A stretch of DNA of 51,374 bases from Candidatus Parcubacteria bacterium (GTDB taxonomy: Bacteria; Patescibacteriota; Minisyncoccia; Phycocordibacterales; Zambryskibacteraceae). The DNA is taken from the NCBI GenBank assembly GCA_019661785.1, contig JAIFWP010000004.1, forward strand, positions 1 to 51,374, given 5' to 3'. This document shows positions 41,590 through 49,729 of the stretch, in pieces. Position numbers and translations under genes: made by a program. Position 1 is the first letter of the stretch, and the number at the start of each line of letters is the position of its first letter. Below the pieces are notes generated by a model. The model ran no database searches, had not been told where the DNA came from, and saw nothing but the letters and a program-made list of their open reading frames with translations.

Positions 41590-42650
41590 CAGACCTAACA
41601 AACATAGCCAATATACTGAGCGGCCTCGGCTACATACTAGACGCAGAACAGCCTCATATAGAGGGGGAGAGATTCCTTATGGCTAAGGAGAAGCTCGTCT
41701 TAGTTGGCACTCGCCAGAAGGATGGTCTCCGGGTAGCAATTAAGATTAGCAACCGCGAGAGCGGCAAGAAGGACATCCGCGACGAGAAGCGCGCCCGCGA
41801 CCTCTTGGAGTCCATATCCTTCGCCGATGGAGCACTCCTCTTCCCTAAAGAGATTTTCTGGGGAGAGAAAGATGGATACCTCATATGGGTTATCGAGTTT
41901 ATCGAGCAGGAGAAGGTCTTCGTGGCTTATACGCTTGAGGAACAGTTCTTCTTTGCTCTCAAGGCCTTTGAGGCGCAAGAGGGCTTCCATGCCACGACTT
42001 ACGAACATCTCGAGACGGTCAAAAAGATCTTCCCCGTACTCTATGGCCAAGACTACTTCAGAGAATTCAGAGAGTATAAAAAGATAGTGGAGGATGCATC
42101 CCTAGACTCTAGCCTTGGAGATACTCTGAGTCGGGCCGAGGAGATGCTTCTTTCTCACAAGAGCGACATAGACGATTATGCGAACTACCTTACTCACACT
42201 GACTTTGTCCCGCACAACTTCCGAATTAGGAAAAACCTGGTCTACATCCTCGACTGCGCCCCTGAGTATCGTACGGTCCATTTCGGCAATAAGTATGAGG
42301 GATGGGCCAGATTCTTAAACTACATGGTCATACATAACCCGAGCCTCGAGCGCCTCTTGGCTAGGTACATTCGAGACAACCGCGGAATGAAGGACTTTCT
42401 CAACTTGCGGCTCATGCGAGCTTATAAGATAGGTTTCCTCCTTAAGTTCTATGCCGAGTCACTCGCAAACACATCGGGTGATTTGCGCACTCTCACCCTA
42501 GAACGCATCGACTTTTGGCACGAGATACTCAAATATGTGCTCGATGATAGAGAGATACCCGAAGACTTCGTCGAAAGATATAAGAAGAAGCGAGACGCCC
42601 TAAGGAGCGAGGAAGAGAAGAAGCGCCAGCGCGAGTTCGCAGTGGCTTAA
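41586..42650 (+). CDS. APH/choline-kinase-like protein, second of a tandem pair
   Basis: This 354-residue paralogue of the preceding protein aligns from end to end: EQPHIEGERFLMAKEKLVLVG, RVAIKIS (Lys), NYLTHTDFVPHNFRI and YILDCAPEYRTVHFGNKYEGWARFLNYM. Catalytic His-Asp-Asn and the metal Asp are kept, so both copies look active. Divergence between the two suggests different substrates or acceptor specificity. It overlaps the first copy by 4 nt and converges on the IMPase gene with a 4-nt overlap. Confidence 0.72.
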   Translation: MTDLTNIANILSGLGYILDAEQPHIEGERFLMAKEKLVLVGTRQKDGLRVAIKISNRESGKKDIRDEKRARDLLESISFADGALLFPKEIFWGEKDGYLIWVIEFIEQEKVFVAYTLEEQFFFALKAFEAQEGFHATTYEHLETVKKIFPVLYGQDYFREFREYKKIVEDASLDSSLGDTLSRAEEMLLSHKSDIDDYANYLTHTDFVPHNFRIRKNLVYILDCAPEYRTVHFGNKYEGWARFLNYMVIHNPSLERLLARYIRDNRGMKDFLNLRLMRAYKIGFLLKFYAESLANTSGDLRTLTLERIDFWHEILKYVLDDREIPEDFVERYKKKRDALRSEEEKKRQREFAVA

Positions 42651-43420
42651 AGAGCAGCTCTTAAGGCGCTTAGTATTTCTTGATTATTTGCTGCTATAAG
42701 TATTTGGGGGACTTTTGACATTGGATCAAGAGCACCCGACTTCCCCTCAGCCAGACCCCCGGCTTCCTCTAAAATACCGATAGCCGCAATGACATCAATG
42801 GTTGTAAGATTCGCGTATATACAAGCCTCAGATCTACCTGCTGCAACAGAACATATATCGAGCCCAGAAGACGCTATACCTCTGACCGAGTGAGAATATT
42901 CTAGCAGGAAGCGATACATTTTTGTCCCCCACTCCCATTGCTCCTGATTCCGCCCTGTAGTCAGAAAGATAGTGGACTCTTTCAATTCAGTCTTGTTCGA
43001 GACATGGATGGGAATCTGATTAAGAAAAGCTCCTCGACCCCTCTCAAAACTATATAGCTCCTTAGTAATTGGGTTATAGACTGCTCCTACTGAAGCCTTG
43101 TCTTTTTCTACATAAGCAATGACGACTGAGAACATGGGAAATCCTCTAACGAAATTCTTCGTTCCGTCTATCGGGTCAATGGCCCAGAAAGAGCCGCTTG
43201 AGATATCATCATCAGCCTCTTCAGAGTAAATCTTCTCTCCAGGAAAGCTCTCACCTATCCTCTGAGATATGAACTGGCTTACCTCAATGTCCACATTAGT
43301 TACCAGGTCTCTGGGGTCGTTGTTCTTTATTGATATGTCGACATGCTTCTCTCTGGCTTGAAGCACTTTCTCCCCAGCCTCCTTAGCCAAGGCCACCACA
43401 AAGTCGTACCTGTTTTGCAT
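42647..43420 (-). CDS. Inositol monophosphatase-family protein (resident copy)
   Basis: This 257-residue protein has the IMPase motifs IYSEEADDD (metal Glu), AIDPIDGTKNFVRGFP, and TIDVIAAIGILEEAGG at the C-terminus. Activities of the family include inositol 1-phosphate, PAP and sugar-phosphate phosphatases. I set the start at 43420, where TATAGT, GGCCCC, ATG gives a leaderless start; the longer open frame would run through the terminator of the next gene. Codon use is of the resident ATA-rich type, unlike the IMPase at 14.6 kb. Proximity to two kinase-like genes suggests a phosphorylated alcohol pathway. Confidence 0.88.
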   Translation of the reverse strand: MQNRYDFVVALAKEAGEKVLQAREKHVDISIKNNDPRDLVTNVDIEVSQFISQRIGESFPGEKIYSEEADDDISSGSFWAIDPIDGTKNFVRGFPMFSVVIAYVEKDKASVGAVYNPITKELYSFERGRGAFLNQIPIHVSNKTELKESTIFLTTGRNQEQWEWGTKMYRFLLEYSHSVRGIASSGLDICSVAAGRSEACIYANLTTIDVIAAIGILEEAGGLAEGKSGALDPMSKVPQILIAANNQEILSALRAAL

Positions 43421-43426
43421 GGGGCC

Positions 43427-43432
43427 ACTATA
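43427..43432 (-). promoter_or_regulatory. -10 box (TATAGT) of the resident IMPase gene, leaderless
   Basis: TATAGT ends 6 nt before the ATG at 43420 and lies just after the terminator of the upstream cassette. Confidence 0.65.
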
Positions 43433-43436
43433 GCAC

Positions 43437-43470
43437 AAGAAAAGGGCGCCACCGTCTGAGGTGGCGCCCT
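43437..43470 (-). terminator. Terminator of the 43.5-kb cassette
   Basis: A perfect 10-bp stem GGGCGCCACC / GGTGGCGCCC (43444-43453 with 43460-43469) followed on the minus strand by TTTTCTT. Confidence 0.9.
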
Positions 43471-43485
43471 GTTGGAACACGGAGA

Positions 43486-43899
43486 TCAGCGACTGCGGTC
43501 TGCCGACGTCGCGACTCGCGTCTTCGGCCGATCATCGAGCAGAAGATCAGCCTTGTACGGCAGCTCCTGCCGCTTCCTCATGAAGAGTTCGAAGGCTTTC
43601 GCTCCCTCTTTGGTGTGAAGACCTCCAACCATGTTATTCGTCATCCAAATCAGGTCTTCCTGTGTACGGGCAAGCTCGACCATCTTCGGGTACATGGCGA
43701 CGTCGAACTCGTTCTGCACTTCACGCAGCGCATGACCTTCCTCACGGAAGCCATTGATGTGACGAGATCCTTCATCGAAGTTCTTCGTCACACTCGCGAC
43801 GTAGCGATAGCCGCGGATGCGCTGCGCCTTGTCGAAGAACGGCCGGATGGTCCAGCCAAGAATGGTGGCGGCGAAACCAACAATGAATGTGGTGATCAT
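43486..43899 (-). CDS. Membrane-anchored protein of unknown function, foreign-looking cassette gene
   Basis: I do not recognise the family. The 137-residue protein starts with a membrane helix (TTFIVGFAATILGWTIRPFF, about residues 3-18) followed by a charged, mostly helical domain with GSRHINGFREEGHALREVQNEF and KRQELPYKADLLLDDR, ending in a polar tail. Codon use lacks ATA and prefers CGC/CGT and ATC, in contrast to neighbours. AGGAGG lies 4 nt before the ATG, an excellent Shine-Dalgarno sequence. It has its own TTGACA/TATGAT promoter and terminator and interrupts the polysaccharide locus. I infer horizontal acquisition. Confidence 0.75.
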   Translation of the reverse strand: MITTFIVGFAATILGWTIRPFFDKAQRIRGYRYVASVTKNFDEGSRHINGFREEGHALREVQNEFDVAMYPKMVELARTQEDLIWMTNNMVGGLHTKEGAKAFELFMRKRQELPYKADLLLDDRPKTRVATSADRSR

Positions 43900-43933
43900 G
43901 GAGCCTCCTGGCTCTATTGATTGTCTACCTTAA

Positions 43934-43962
43934 ATCATACACCCAAAATGATACTTTGTCAA
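43934..43962 (-). promoter_or_regulatory. Consensus promoter of the 43.5-kb cassette
   Basis: TTGACA (43957-43962), exactly 17 bp, TATGAT (43934-43939). The leader of about 28 nt includes AGGAGG at 43904-43909. Confidence 0.8.
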
Positions 43963-43971
43963 TAGGAGATT

Positions 43972-45096
43972 CTAGGCCTCAAACACTCGTCTTTTCATAG
44001 TCTCAGCAATCAAATCCCAGTCATACTTCTCACGGACCATGCGTTTGGCGTTCCCTACCAGAGTGTCGCGGAGATTCTCATTATTCATAAGCCTAGTCAC
44101 CTGCTTGGCTATGCTCTCTGGATTCTCTACCTCGACGAAGAGGCCTGTAGGAGGATGCTCGGGAGTCTTGTCGGGGTCGAAGAGGAAGTCAGGTATGCCT
44201 CCCACAGGAGTAGCGAGCACCGGGAGCCCGGCGGCCATAGCCTCTATAAACGAGTTCCCCATCCCCTCGGACAAGGAAGGCCGTATGAAAATATCTGCTG
44301 TATGCAAATGATTAGGTATCTCCTTCATATCAACGAAGCCAACGAACTTCACTCGGCCAAGGAGCTTCTCCTCCCTTACCTGTTTGTTGAGTTCACTCAT
44401 GAGCGGTCCAGAACCAAGGATGTGGAACTTCACATTCTCCGGTAGTAACTTCAGGGCCGATATGACATATCTTATGCCGTTCTTCTCTACCAAACGCGAA
44501 GTGGTAATGAGAACGGTGTCTTCATGTTCGATTCTCTGCCCTTCAAATTTTTTAGTATCTACGCCATTCGGCACTACCTCTACCCTGCCCTTGTAGCCCA
44601 CCTTCCTTGCCCATCCAGCCAAGAAGTGCGAGATGGTCTGGATGACAGAAGCATTGCGGAATCCTCGCGTGAGTAGGGGCTTGAATATGCGTATGCGCAA
44701 GCGCTTGAAGACATGCTCGAAGGGGTCACCATCCTGGAGCGTAATAATGTACGGAGTCTTATTACCGAATAGACGAAGAAGCGAGATGGGGAAGGTCATA
44801 TTGGTCATGATGGCCCAATACTTGGCATACCTCTTGTCTTTGCCTAGGCGCCAGGCCTTCCAAGCGGCTCGAGGCACAAAAAAGATTTTGTTTATATACG
44901 ATGAGCCAGAACCAACACGGTAAACATTTACATTGCCCATGCGTTCAAACGGCTTATGTGTAGCGTCAAGCCTCATCGTCACCATGTCGAACTCATACTC
45001 GAGCAGCCTATCTGTAATCTCCTTCACCGCCACCTCCGCCCCGCCAACCAGCGGGTAATAAGTAAGCGAAAATATTAAAATTTTCTTGCTAGCCAT
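43972..45096 (-). CDS. Glycosyltransferase family 4
   Basis: This 374-residue GT-B enzyme has IFSLTYYPLVGGAEVAVKEI (acceptor loop), VVPNGVDTKKFEGQ, ITTSRLVEKNGIRYVISALKLL, FHILGSGPLMSELNKQ and DIFIRPSLSEGMGNSFIEAMAAGLPVLATPVGG with the E-x7-E donor site. It is complete. It overlaps the VirD4-like gene by 8 nt, an unusual partner, and probably belongs functionally to the polysaccharide locus. Confidence 0.9.
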   Translation of the reverse strand: MASKKILIFSLTYYPLVGGAEVAVKEITDRLLEYEFDMVTMRLDATHKPFERMGNVNVYRVGSGSSYINKIFFVPRAAWKAWRLGKDKRYAKYWAIMTNMTFPISLLRLFGNKTPYIITLQDGDPFEHVFKRLRIRIFKPLLTRGFRNASVIQTISHFLAGWARKVGYKGRVEVVPNGVDTKKFEGQRIEHEDTVLITTSRLVEKNGIRYVISALKLLPENVKFHILGSGPLMSELNKQVREEKLLGRVKFVGFVDMKEIPNHLHTADIFIRPSLSEGMGNSFIEAMAAGLPVLATPVGGIPDFLFDPDKTPEHPPTGLFVEVENPESIAKQVTRLMNNENLRDTLVGNAKRMVREKYDWDLIAETMKRRVFEA

Positions 45097-46810
45097 TGAG
45101 TATCGCCTTCAACTCTTCGGGAGTTGGCTCTTTCTTCTTGTACTGTGGATTGTCCTGGGTAGCCTTTGGCGGAGCAGGAGGTTGACTCGGCGAAACTTTA
45201 GCTATATTAGCCAGAGCGCTCTTGAGATCACTCACATTCTTCTGTGAAGCAGGACGCTGGTTGTTCGAGCTCTCCTTTAACTTGTCGAGTGATATGGACT
45301 TGATAGGTGTGAATCCTGCGTCATCCTGAGGTATGTCTGGCTTTGGCACCGGTCTAGGCGCAGATGGTGGTGGAGATACTTGAGCAACTGGACGAGGCGC
45401 GTAGGCGGGCTTCGGAGTATACGCTCTCTCAGTTTGCCTTCTCGGTTCCACGCGGCGCTCAGGTTCATATCTCCTCTTTGGGAAAGGGTCACTCGGCATC
45501 GGAGCTTTGGTTGCGGTCTTGCCCTGGTCATGCCAATCCTGTATCACCTTCTCGACCTCGGCCTTTGGGTGAGCATAGGTCCTGCGCGACTGGCGGATAA
45601 TCTCGTCGACATGCGAGGCCTCAGCAGGCTTAATAGGCGGTAGTGTCGTAGCGGAGAAGGGCTGCGACGTCACATCGTCTATCATGAGCTTCAAGCATAT
45701 CTGACGAAGACCTAGGTTCACCAAGTCCTCGGCAGTAAATACCGGAGCAAACTCCTTCTCGAGCACCTCAGCATCATAAGCACCGACGCGGAAGGTTATC
45801 ATAGTGCCCACGTTGCCGAAGACGGCATCGCGCACCTCCTCCTCCATCTGCTCGATGTACTGGTGGGCCATGGTGAGGTTCAACTTATATTTGCGAGCCT
45901 CGGATAGGATATCGGCGAAGGACTTGTCGGCGAAGGACTGGAACTCATCCACATGGAGATAAAGGTTGGGTAGCTTCTGCAAGACCTCCTTCGGCTCGTC
46001 GGCGCGGCTCATGGCTGCGAGATAAATCTTCGTGATAAGCATCGAGCCCAAGAGTCTGGCATTACCCTCGCCGACACGGCCCTTGGAGAGGTTCACTATC
46101 ATGATCTTCTGCGTATCCATAATCTGTCGCAAGTCGAAAGAGGACTTGGGTTGGCCGATGATATTACGTATAAGAGGATTGCCGGCGAACTGGCCTATCT
46201 TGTTTTGTATAGCTGGGGTAGCTTCCTGAGCGTATTTGTCGGTGTATTTGGCATACTCCTCAGTCCAGAAGCTCTTAACCGAGACGTCCGTAACATTGTC
46301 GACCACCTTGAGGCGGAACTCCTTGTCCGTATACATGCGGTTCACCGCGAGGAGTGTTGCGCCTGGGTACTCGAGGAGAGCGAGGAGGGTGTTCTGCAAG
46401 ATGTAGGCCATGCGGGCTGACCAGGCGTCCTCCCAGATCTTCTCGAAGACGGACATGAGGCCATTCACCACAAGGTGCCTTTTGTCTGCACCGACATCCT
46501 CCATGATGTTGAAGGCTATAGGGTTGTCCATGTCGAAGGGCGCGAAGTAGATGACATCTTTAATACGGCTCTCGGGTACATACTCAAGGAGCTTCTCGGC
46601 GGTGCCGCCGTGCGGGTCGATGAAGACGATACCTTCCCCGCTCTGGATGTCCTGGATAGCCATGTTCTCAAGAAGCGTGGACTTACCCATACCGGTCTTA
46701 CCAATGACATAGACGTGCTTGGAGCGGTCCCTGGCCTTGATGCCAAAGGATACGTGCTTATTACGGGAGTCAGTCTCGCCGAAGTATGTAATCTTCTCCG
46801 GATTGTACAT
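45089..46810 (-). CDS. VirD4/TraD-like P-loop ATPase
   Basis: This 573-residue protein has Walker A IGKTGMGKSTLLENMAI at about 34-50, GIVFIDPHGGTAEKLLEY and Walker B-like LYLHVDEFQSFADKSFADILSEARKY with the following AHQYIEQM. This is the DUF87/TraG-VirD4 group of coupling ATPases. No membrane helix precedes the ATPase, unlike classic VirD4. The C-terminal 150 residues are Pro-, Arg- and Lys-rich and probably disordered. Other conjugation genes are absent from the window. In this radiation such lone ATPases may serve DNA uptake, pili or nucleic-acid transfer; the function here is not established. Confidence 0.83.
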   Translation of the reverse strand: MYNPEKITYFGETDSRNKHVSFGIKARDRSKHVYVIGKTGMGKSTLLENMAIQDIQSGEGIVFIDPHGGTAEKLLEYVPESRIKDVIYFAPFDMDNPIAFNIMEDVGADKRHLVVNGLMSVFEKIWEDAWSARMAYILQNTLLALLEYPGATLLAVNRMYTDKEFRLKVVDNVTDVSVKSFWTEEYAKYTDKYAQEATPAIQNKIGQFAGNPLIRNIIGQPKSSFDLRQIMDTQKIMIVNLSKGRVGEGNARLLGSMLITKIYLAAMSRADEPKEVLQKLPNLYLHVDEFQSFADKSFADILSEARKYKLNLTMAHQYIEQMEEEVRDAVFGNVGTMITFRVGAYDAEVLEKEFAPVFTAEDLVNLGLRQICLKLMIDDVTSQPFSATTLPPIKPAEASHVDEIIRQSRRTYAHPKAEVEKVIQDWHDQGKTATKAPMPSDPFPKRRYEPERRVEPRRQTERAYTPKPAYAPRPVAQVSPPPSAPRPVPKPDIPQDDAGFTPIKSISLDKLKESSNNQRPASQKNVSDLKSALANIAKVSPSQPPAPPKATQDNPQYKKKEPTPEELKAILNG

Positions 46811-46817
46811 TTGCCTT

Positions 46818-46823
46818 ATTTTA
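46818..46823 (-). promoter_or_regulatory. -10 box (TAAAAT) of the VirD4-like gene, leaderless
   Basis: TAAAAT ends 7 nt before the ATG at 46810, in the 32-nt gap after the DUF4015 gene. Confidence 0.6.
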
Positions 46824-46842
46824 CAACAAAATCAGCGAAGAG

Positions 46843-48003
46843 TCAGTTCGGTAAGTAGGCTTTTTGCGTATATTTGTTCGAGGCGTCCCAGGAGAGCCAG
46901 GAGGTGAGCCCTACGTCGTATGTGGCGCGCATCTGAGCTTGTACCTCAGGCACACCATAAGCGACTCCTAAGAGCTTGAAGTCTTGTATCCAAGGGCGGA
47001 GCTTAGAGGGAGTAGATGAGGCAATGCCCATGATGGCGTTGAGAGCCTGTTCCTTCCTCACTCCGCTTGCCATGGAGTACTGGATGATCTCGTATGGATG
47101 CTCAGCCGGGCTCGCATAACCGTCAGCCCCCGAGGCAAAGTGTGATGGATATACCATGGGGTCAATATAGTCGAAGTATGGCAAGGCCTTCTCCAAGACT
47201 TGGCCTATGCCCATATCATCATTAACTAAGGTCGAGAGGCCGAAGAGGTCTGCGGAAGTCTTCATACCCGAGCCCAGCAAGTGGTCATGGAGGTAGGAGA
47301 AGAAGCTCTCAAGCATCTCGGACTTGGTTGAGCTCGCAACGGTCCATGTATAAGAAGCGTCCTTCATATTGCCGTCAGACGGATAGCGCACGTAGTCGAA
47401 GTTTATCTCATCAAAGCCGAGACCATAGCTCCTCTTAGCAAGCTCCACTATATAGTCCCAGTAAGGCCTTGCGCCGACGTCGATGAAGGCGAGCCCCTTA
47501 TGGTCGTGCCACACTCCCCCGCTCTTAGACTGCACGGCTAGGTCTGGATGAAGCTTCGCATATGAAGGGTCCTGGAAGACAGTTACGCGGCCAATAGCAT
47601 AGATGCCGCTCTTGTGGAGCTCGCCTATGTACTCTTTCAAATCTCTGACGTAGCAGTTGGCGCCCGGCTCGAAGGATATAGAACCTGAATAGTCTTTGAC
47701 ATCAATAACGATGGAGTTCAACTCCGTCTCCTCGACGAATTTCTTCAAGCTCTCGCGCCATGACGGAGTGGCGGCCACGCAGGCTGTCATATATATAGCC
47801 TTGGTCGGCTCAGGCGTGGGCACATGGGTGACGACGAAGGTCGCGGCGCTAGTCGTGGCTACTGGCGAAGCTATGAGCGTCTCAGCCGAGGACTCGTAGC
47901 TCTTCTTCAAGACGAGAGGCAGGACGAAAATTATGAGACAGCCGAAGAGGACCGCCGAAGCCGCCCAGGAAAAAGTCTTCTTACTGGAGCGGGGCTTCTT
48001 CAT
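46843..48003 (-). CDS. DUF4015 putative glycoside hydrolase, membrane-anchored
   Basis: This 386-residue protein has an N-terminal signal anchor (SWAASAVLFGCLIIFVLPLVL, about 12-32). The outer domain fits the DUF4015 putative glycosyl hydrolase family: AIYMTACVAATPSW, NSIVIDVKDYSGSISF, YAIGRVTVFQDPSYAKLHPDLAV, FIDVGARPYWDYIVELAKRSYGLGFDEINFDYVRYPSDG and DYIDPMVYPSHF. Asp/Glu residues in DEINFDYVRYP sit where TIM-barrel hydrolases hold catalytic acids. Its glycan is unknown; it could trim the surface polymer. It overlaps the small membrane protein gene by 23 nt. Confidence 0.85.
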   Translation of the reverse strand: MKKPRSSKKTFSWAASAVLFGCLIIFVLPLVLKKSYESSAETLIASPVATTSAATFVVTHVPTPEPTKAIYMTACVAATPSWRESLKKFVEETELNSIVIDVKDYSGSISFEPGANCYVRDLKEYIGELHKSGIYAIGRVTVFQDPSYAKLHPDLAVQSKSGGVWHDHKGLAFIDVGARPYWDYIVELAKRSYGLGFDEINFDYVRYPSDGNMKDASYTWTVASSTKSEMLESFFSYLHDHLLGSGMKTSADLFGLSTLVNDDMGIGQVLEKALPYFDYIDPMVYPSHFASGADGYASPAEHPYEIIQYSMASGVRKEQALNAIMGIASSTPSKLRPWIQDFKLLGVAYGVPEVQAQMRATYDVGLTSWLSWDASNKYTQKAYLPN

Positions 48004-48250
48004 TTGTGGTATTAAGGCTCGGTTCCTCCATGGGCATATCGGGGCGTGTCTTGGCTCGTCTGGTAGCTAGGCGCCTCTCGGCCTTGACCTTCAAGGACAG
48101 GCGCTTGTCGATAGCTATGAGCACAGAGAGACAGACAATGCCTAAGCCTCCAACTATCTCGAAGAAGGATTCCCAAGCGTGCGGGAAGCCGAGCACAGGC
48201 AAGAGAGCGATGAAAAGTCCTATGGCAAGTATGATTCTACTCTTTGGCAT
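47981..48250 (-). CDS. Small two-helix membrane protein
   Basis: This 89-residue protein has two hydrophobic helices (about 5-23 and 29-46) and a basic tail with KVKAERRLATRRAKTR, then a polar end. I do not recognise a family. Tight overlaps with the DedA gene (14 nt) and the DUF4015 gene (23 nt) support a real gene. The basic stretch after the second helix suggests that both ends are cytoplasmic. Its role is open. Confidence 0.65.
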   Translation of the reverse strand: MPKSRIILAIGLFIALLPVLGFPHAWESFFEIVGGLGIVCLSVLIAIDKRLSLKVKAERRLATRRAKTRPDMPMEEPSLNTTNEEAPLQ

Positions 48251-48848
48251 GGTGTTCTTTGCTCCGAGTATTATACACGATGAAGAAGACTACTACACCG
48301 ATAATAAATGTGGAGAAGAGAAGATGTTGCGCCGACTGGATGGCTGCTATGACCGCGGCGACGCGAGTATGGAAAATGTACCCAATGAAGGCGTAGAAGG
48401 GTCCATAGGCCAGGGCTGATATAAGCGTATATAGAGTGAATTTCTTCCAAGGCATCTGGGTCACCCCAGCAATAATCGGGTTCATGAAGCGCCAGCCAGG
48501 GATAAAGTGCGAGAAGAATACGAGAGCGAAGAGGTGCCTCTCTTCAGCTCGCTCATATCTGCCACGGAGGGCATGGCTTGCCCCCTTGGAGAACTTCATA
48601 GCAAGCTCGCTCCCAGAGAGGGAGAGAGTGTACATGATGAGGTCAACGAAGACGGTGGTGAAAATGCCCACAGCGAGCACTGCCCAGATCTTCACCTTGC
48701 CTAGCGCTGACAGGTAGCCCAAGAGGATGAGTACGACGGACTCGGGCACTGGCACCACATGTCCGCTCGACAGGAGCACCAGGAACATCTTCCAGTAAGT
48801 GAGGTGGCTTAGGAACTCGAGATTATGGGCGAAGGAGGTTAAGTGCAT
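48237..48848 (-). CDS. DedA-family membrane protein
   Basis: This 203-residue integral membrane protein is a classical DedA: SSGHVVPVPESVVLILLGYLSALG with the re-entrant P-x-PE motif, VFVDLIMYTLSLSGSELAMKFSKG, and FFSHFIPGWRFMNPIIAGVTQMPWKKFTLYTL. The F-x-H-F-I-P-G-x-R motif has the essential Arg. Members move carrier lipids or help keep membrane potential. It differs from the VTT protein at 8.0-8.6 kb, so there are two DedA-type proteins in 50 kb. It starts at the stop of the dehydrogenase gene. Confidence 0.87.
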   Translation of the reverse strand: MHLTSFAHNLEFLSHLTYWKMFLVLLSSGHVVPVPESVVLILLGYLSALGKVKIWAVLAVGIFTTVFVDLIMYTLSLSGSELAMKFSKGASHALRGRYERAEERHLFALVFFSHFIPGWRFMNPIIAGVTQMPWKKFTLYTLISALAYGPFYAFIGYIFHTRVAAVIAAIQSAQHLLFSTFIIGVVVFFIVYNTRSKEHHAKE

Positions 48849-49700
48849 TTATTTACCGTATATGCCCTCAAGTATATCTGCATCCTTGCCGCTATCACGG
48901 AGCAGGGCGTTGTTCTTGTCGCGGATAGACTCAAGCACCTTTAGGCCTACTTCGTCCTGAACATGCTCTTTGTGGAACTGGAGAAGAGCCTCAAAGTCCT
49001 TGGGGAAGCAATGTCCGCCCGCCCCGCGCCCTGTCGAGCGCTCTGAGGTATGCACAGGCTGCATGTGAGAGGTACCAATGCGAGAGTCGTGGGAAACGGC
49101 CTCGCTCACCTTGGCCCAGTCTGCGTCAATTTTCTCAGCAATGTCATACATAAGATTCATGAATATGACTTTAGTGTAGAGGAAGTTGTTGCCAATATAC
49201 TTAACCAGCTCAGACTCTTTGGATAGAAGAACTTTCTCATACGGAGCCTTGGGCAAAACGCTTAGTACGAGCTCGGCCTTCTGCCTCAACTCCTCTGTGT
49301 CCCTTGGCACGCCAATGATGTTCCTCTCTGGATGCTTAGTGTCCTCCTTGGCAGTCTTCGCTACCAAGAACTCTGGGGAATGCAGTACGAATATATCTGG
49401 GTTCTCTGCTTGTAGGAGCTCGGTAGTGCCGGGAAGGATAGTGGACTTGATGACGACAATCTTGTCCTTGCCCACGAGCTTGATTTCATTTCTAAGTATC
49501 GAGAAGTCGAACCCCTCTGGCCTAGTTGGAGTTGGTACCGCCACGAAGACGATATCCGCCTCCTTAACCCTATCCTTATTGCCCACATACTCAGGCTCAA
49601 GAGCGTAGCGGATAGTGTCATATCCTCGCTCAGTGAAATCATCGGCCAAATTCTTGCCGACGAAACCCTGTCCGATGAATCCTATGGTCAGTTTACTCAT
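48849..49700 (-). CDS. UDP-glucose/GDP-mannose dehydrogenase-like protein lacking the C-terminal domain
   Basis: This 283-residue protein has the N-terminal Rossmann domain IGFIGQGFVGKNLADDFTERGY, VFVAVPTPTRPEGF, STILPGTTELL, the central helix domain with KYIGNNFLYTKVIFMNLMYDIAEKI and the catalytic Cys in GRGAGGHCFPKDFEAL. Complete enzymes of this family have ~390-440 residues; the C-terminal UDP-binding Rossmann domain is missing. Either it is a real short form or it acts on another substrate. Uronic-acid synthesis for the glycan locus is possible but not certain. It heads the operon to 46.8 kb. Confidence 0.83.
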   Translation of the reverse strand: MSKLTIGFIGQGFVGKNLADDFTERGYDTIRYALEPEYVGNKDRVKEADIVFVAVPTPTRPEGFDFSILRNEIKLVGKDKIVVIKSTILPGTTELLQAENPDIFVLHSPEFLVAKTAKEDTKHPERNIIGVPRDTEELRQKAELVLSVLPKAPYEKVLLSKESELVKYIGNNFLYTKVIFMNLMYDIAEKIDADWAKVSEAVSHDSRIGTSHMQPVHTSERSTGRGAGGHCFPKDFEALLQFHKEHVQDEVGLKVLESIRDKNNALLRDSGKDADILEGIYGK

Positions 49701-49710
49701 TAGTTCGGTT

Positions 49711-49716
49711 ATTGTA
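49711..49716 (-). promoter_or_regulatory. -10 box (TACAAT) of the dehydrogenase-DedA operon
   Basis: TACAAT ends 10 nt before the ATG at 49700; leader at most about 4 nt. It overlaps the -10 region of the divergent tRNA gene. Confidence 0.5.
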
Positions 49717-49729
49717 TCATGCAGGCAAC

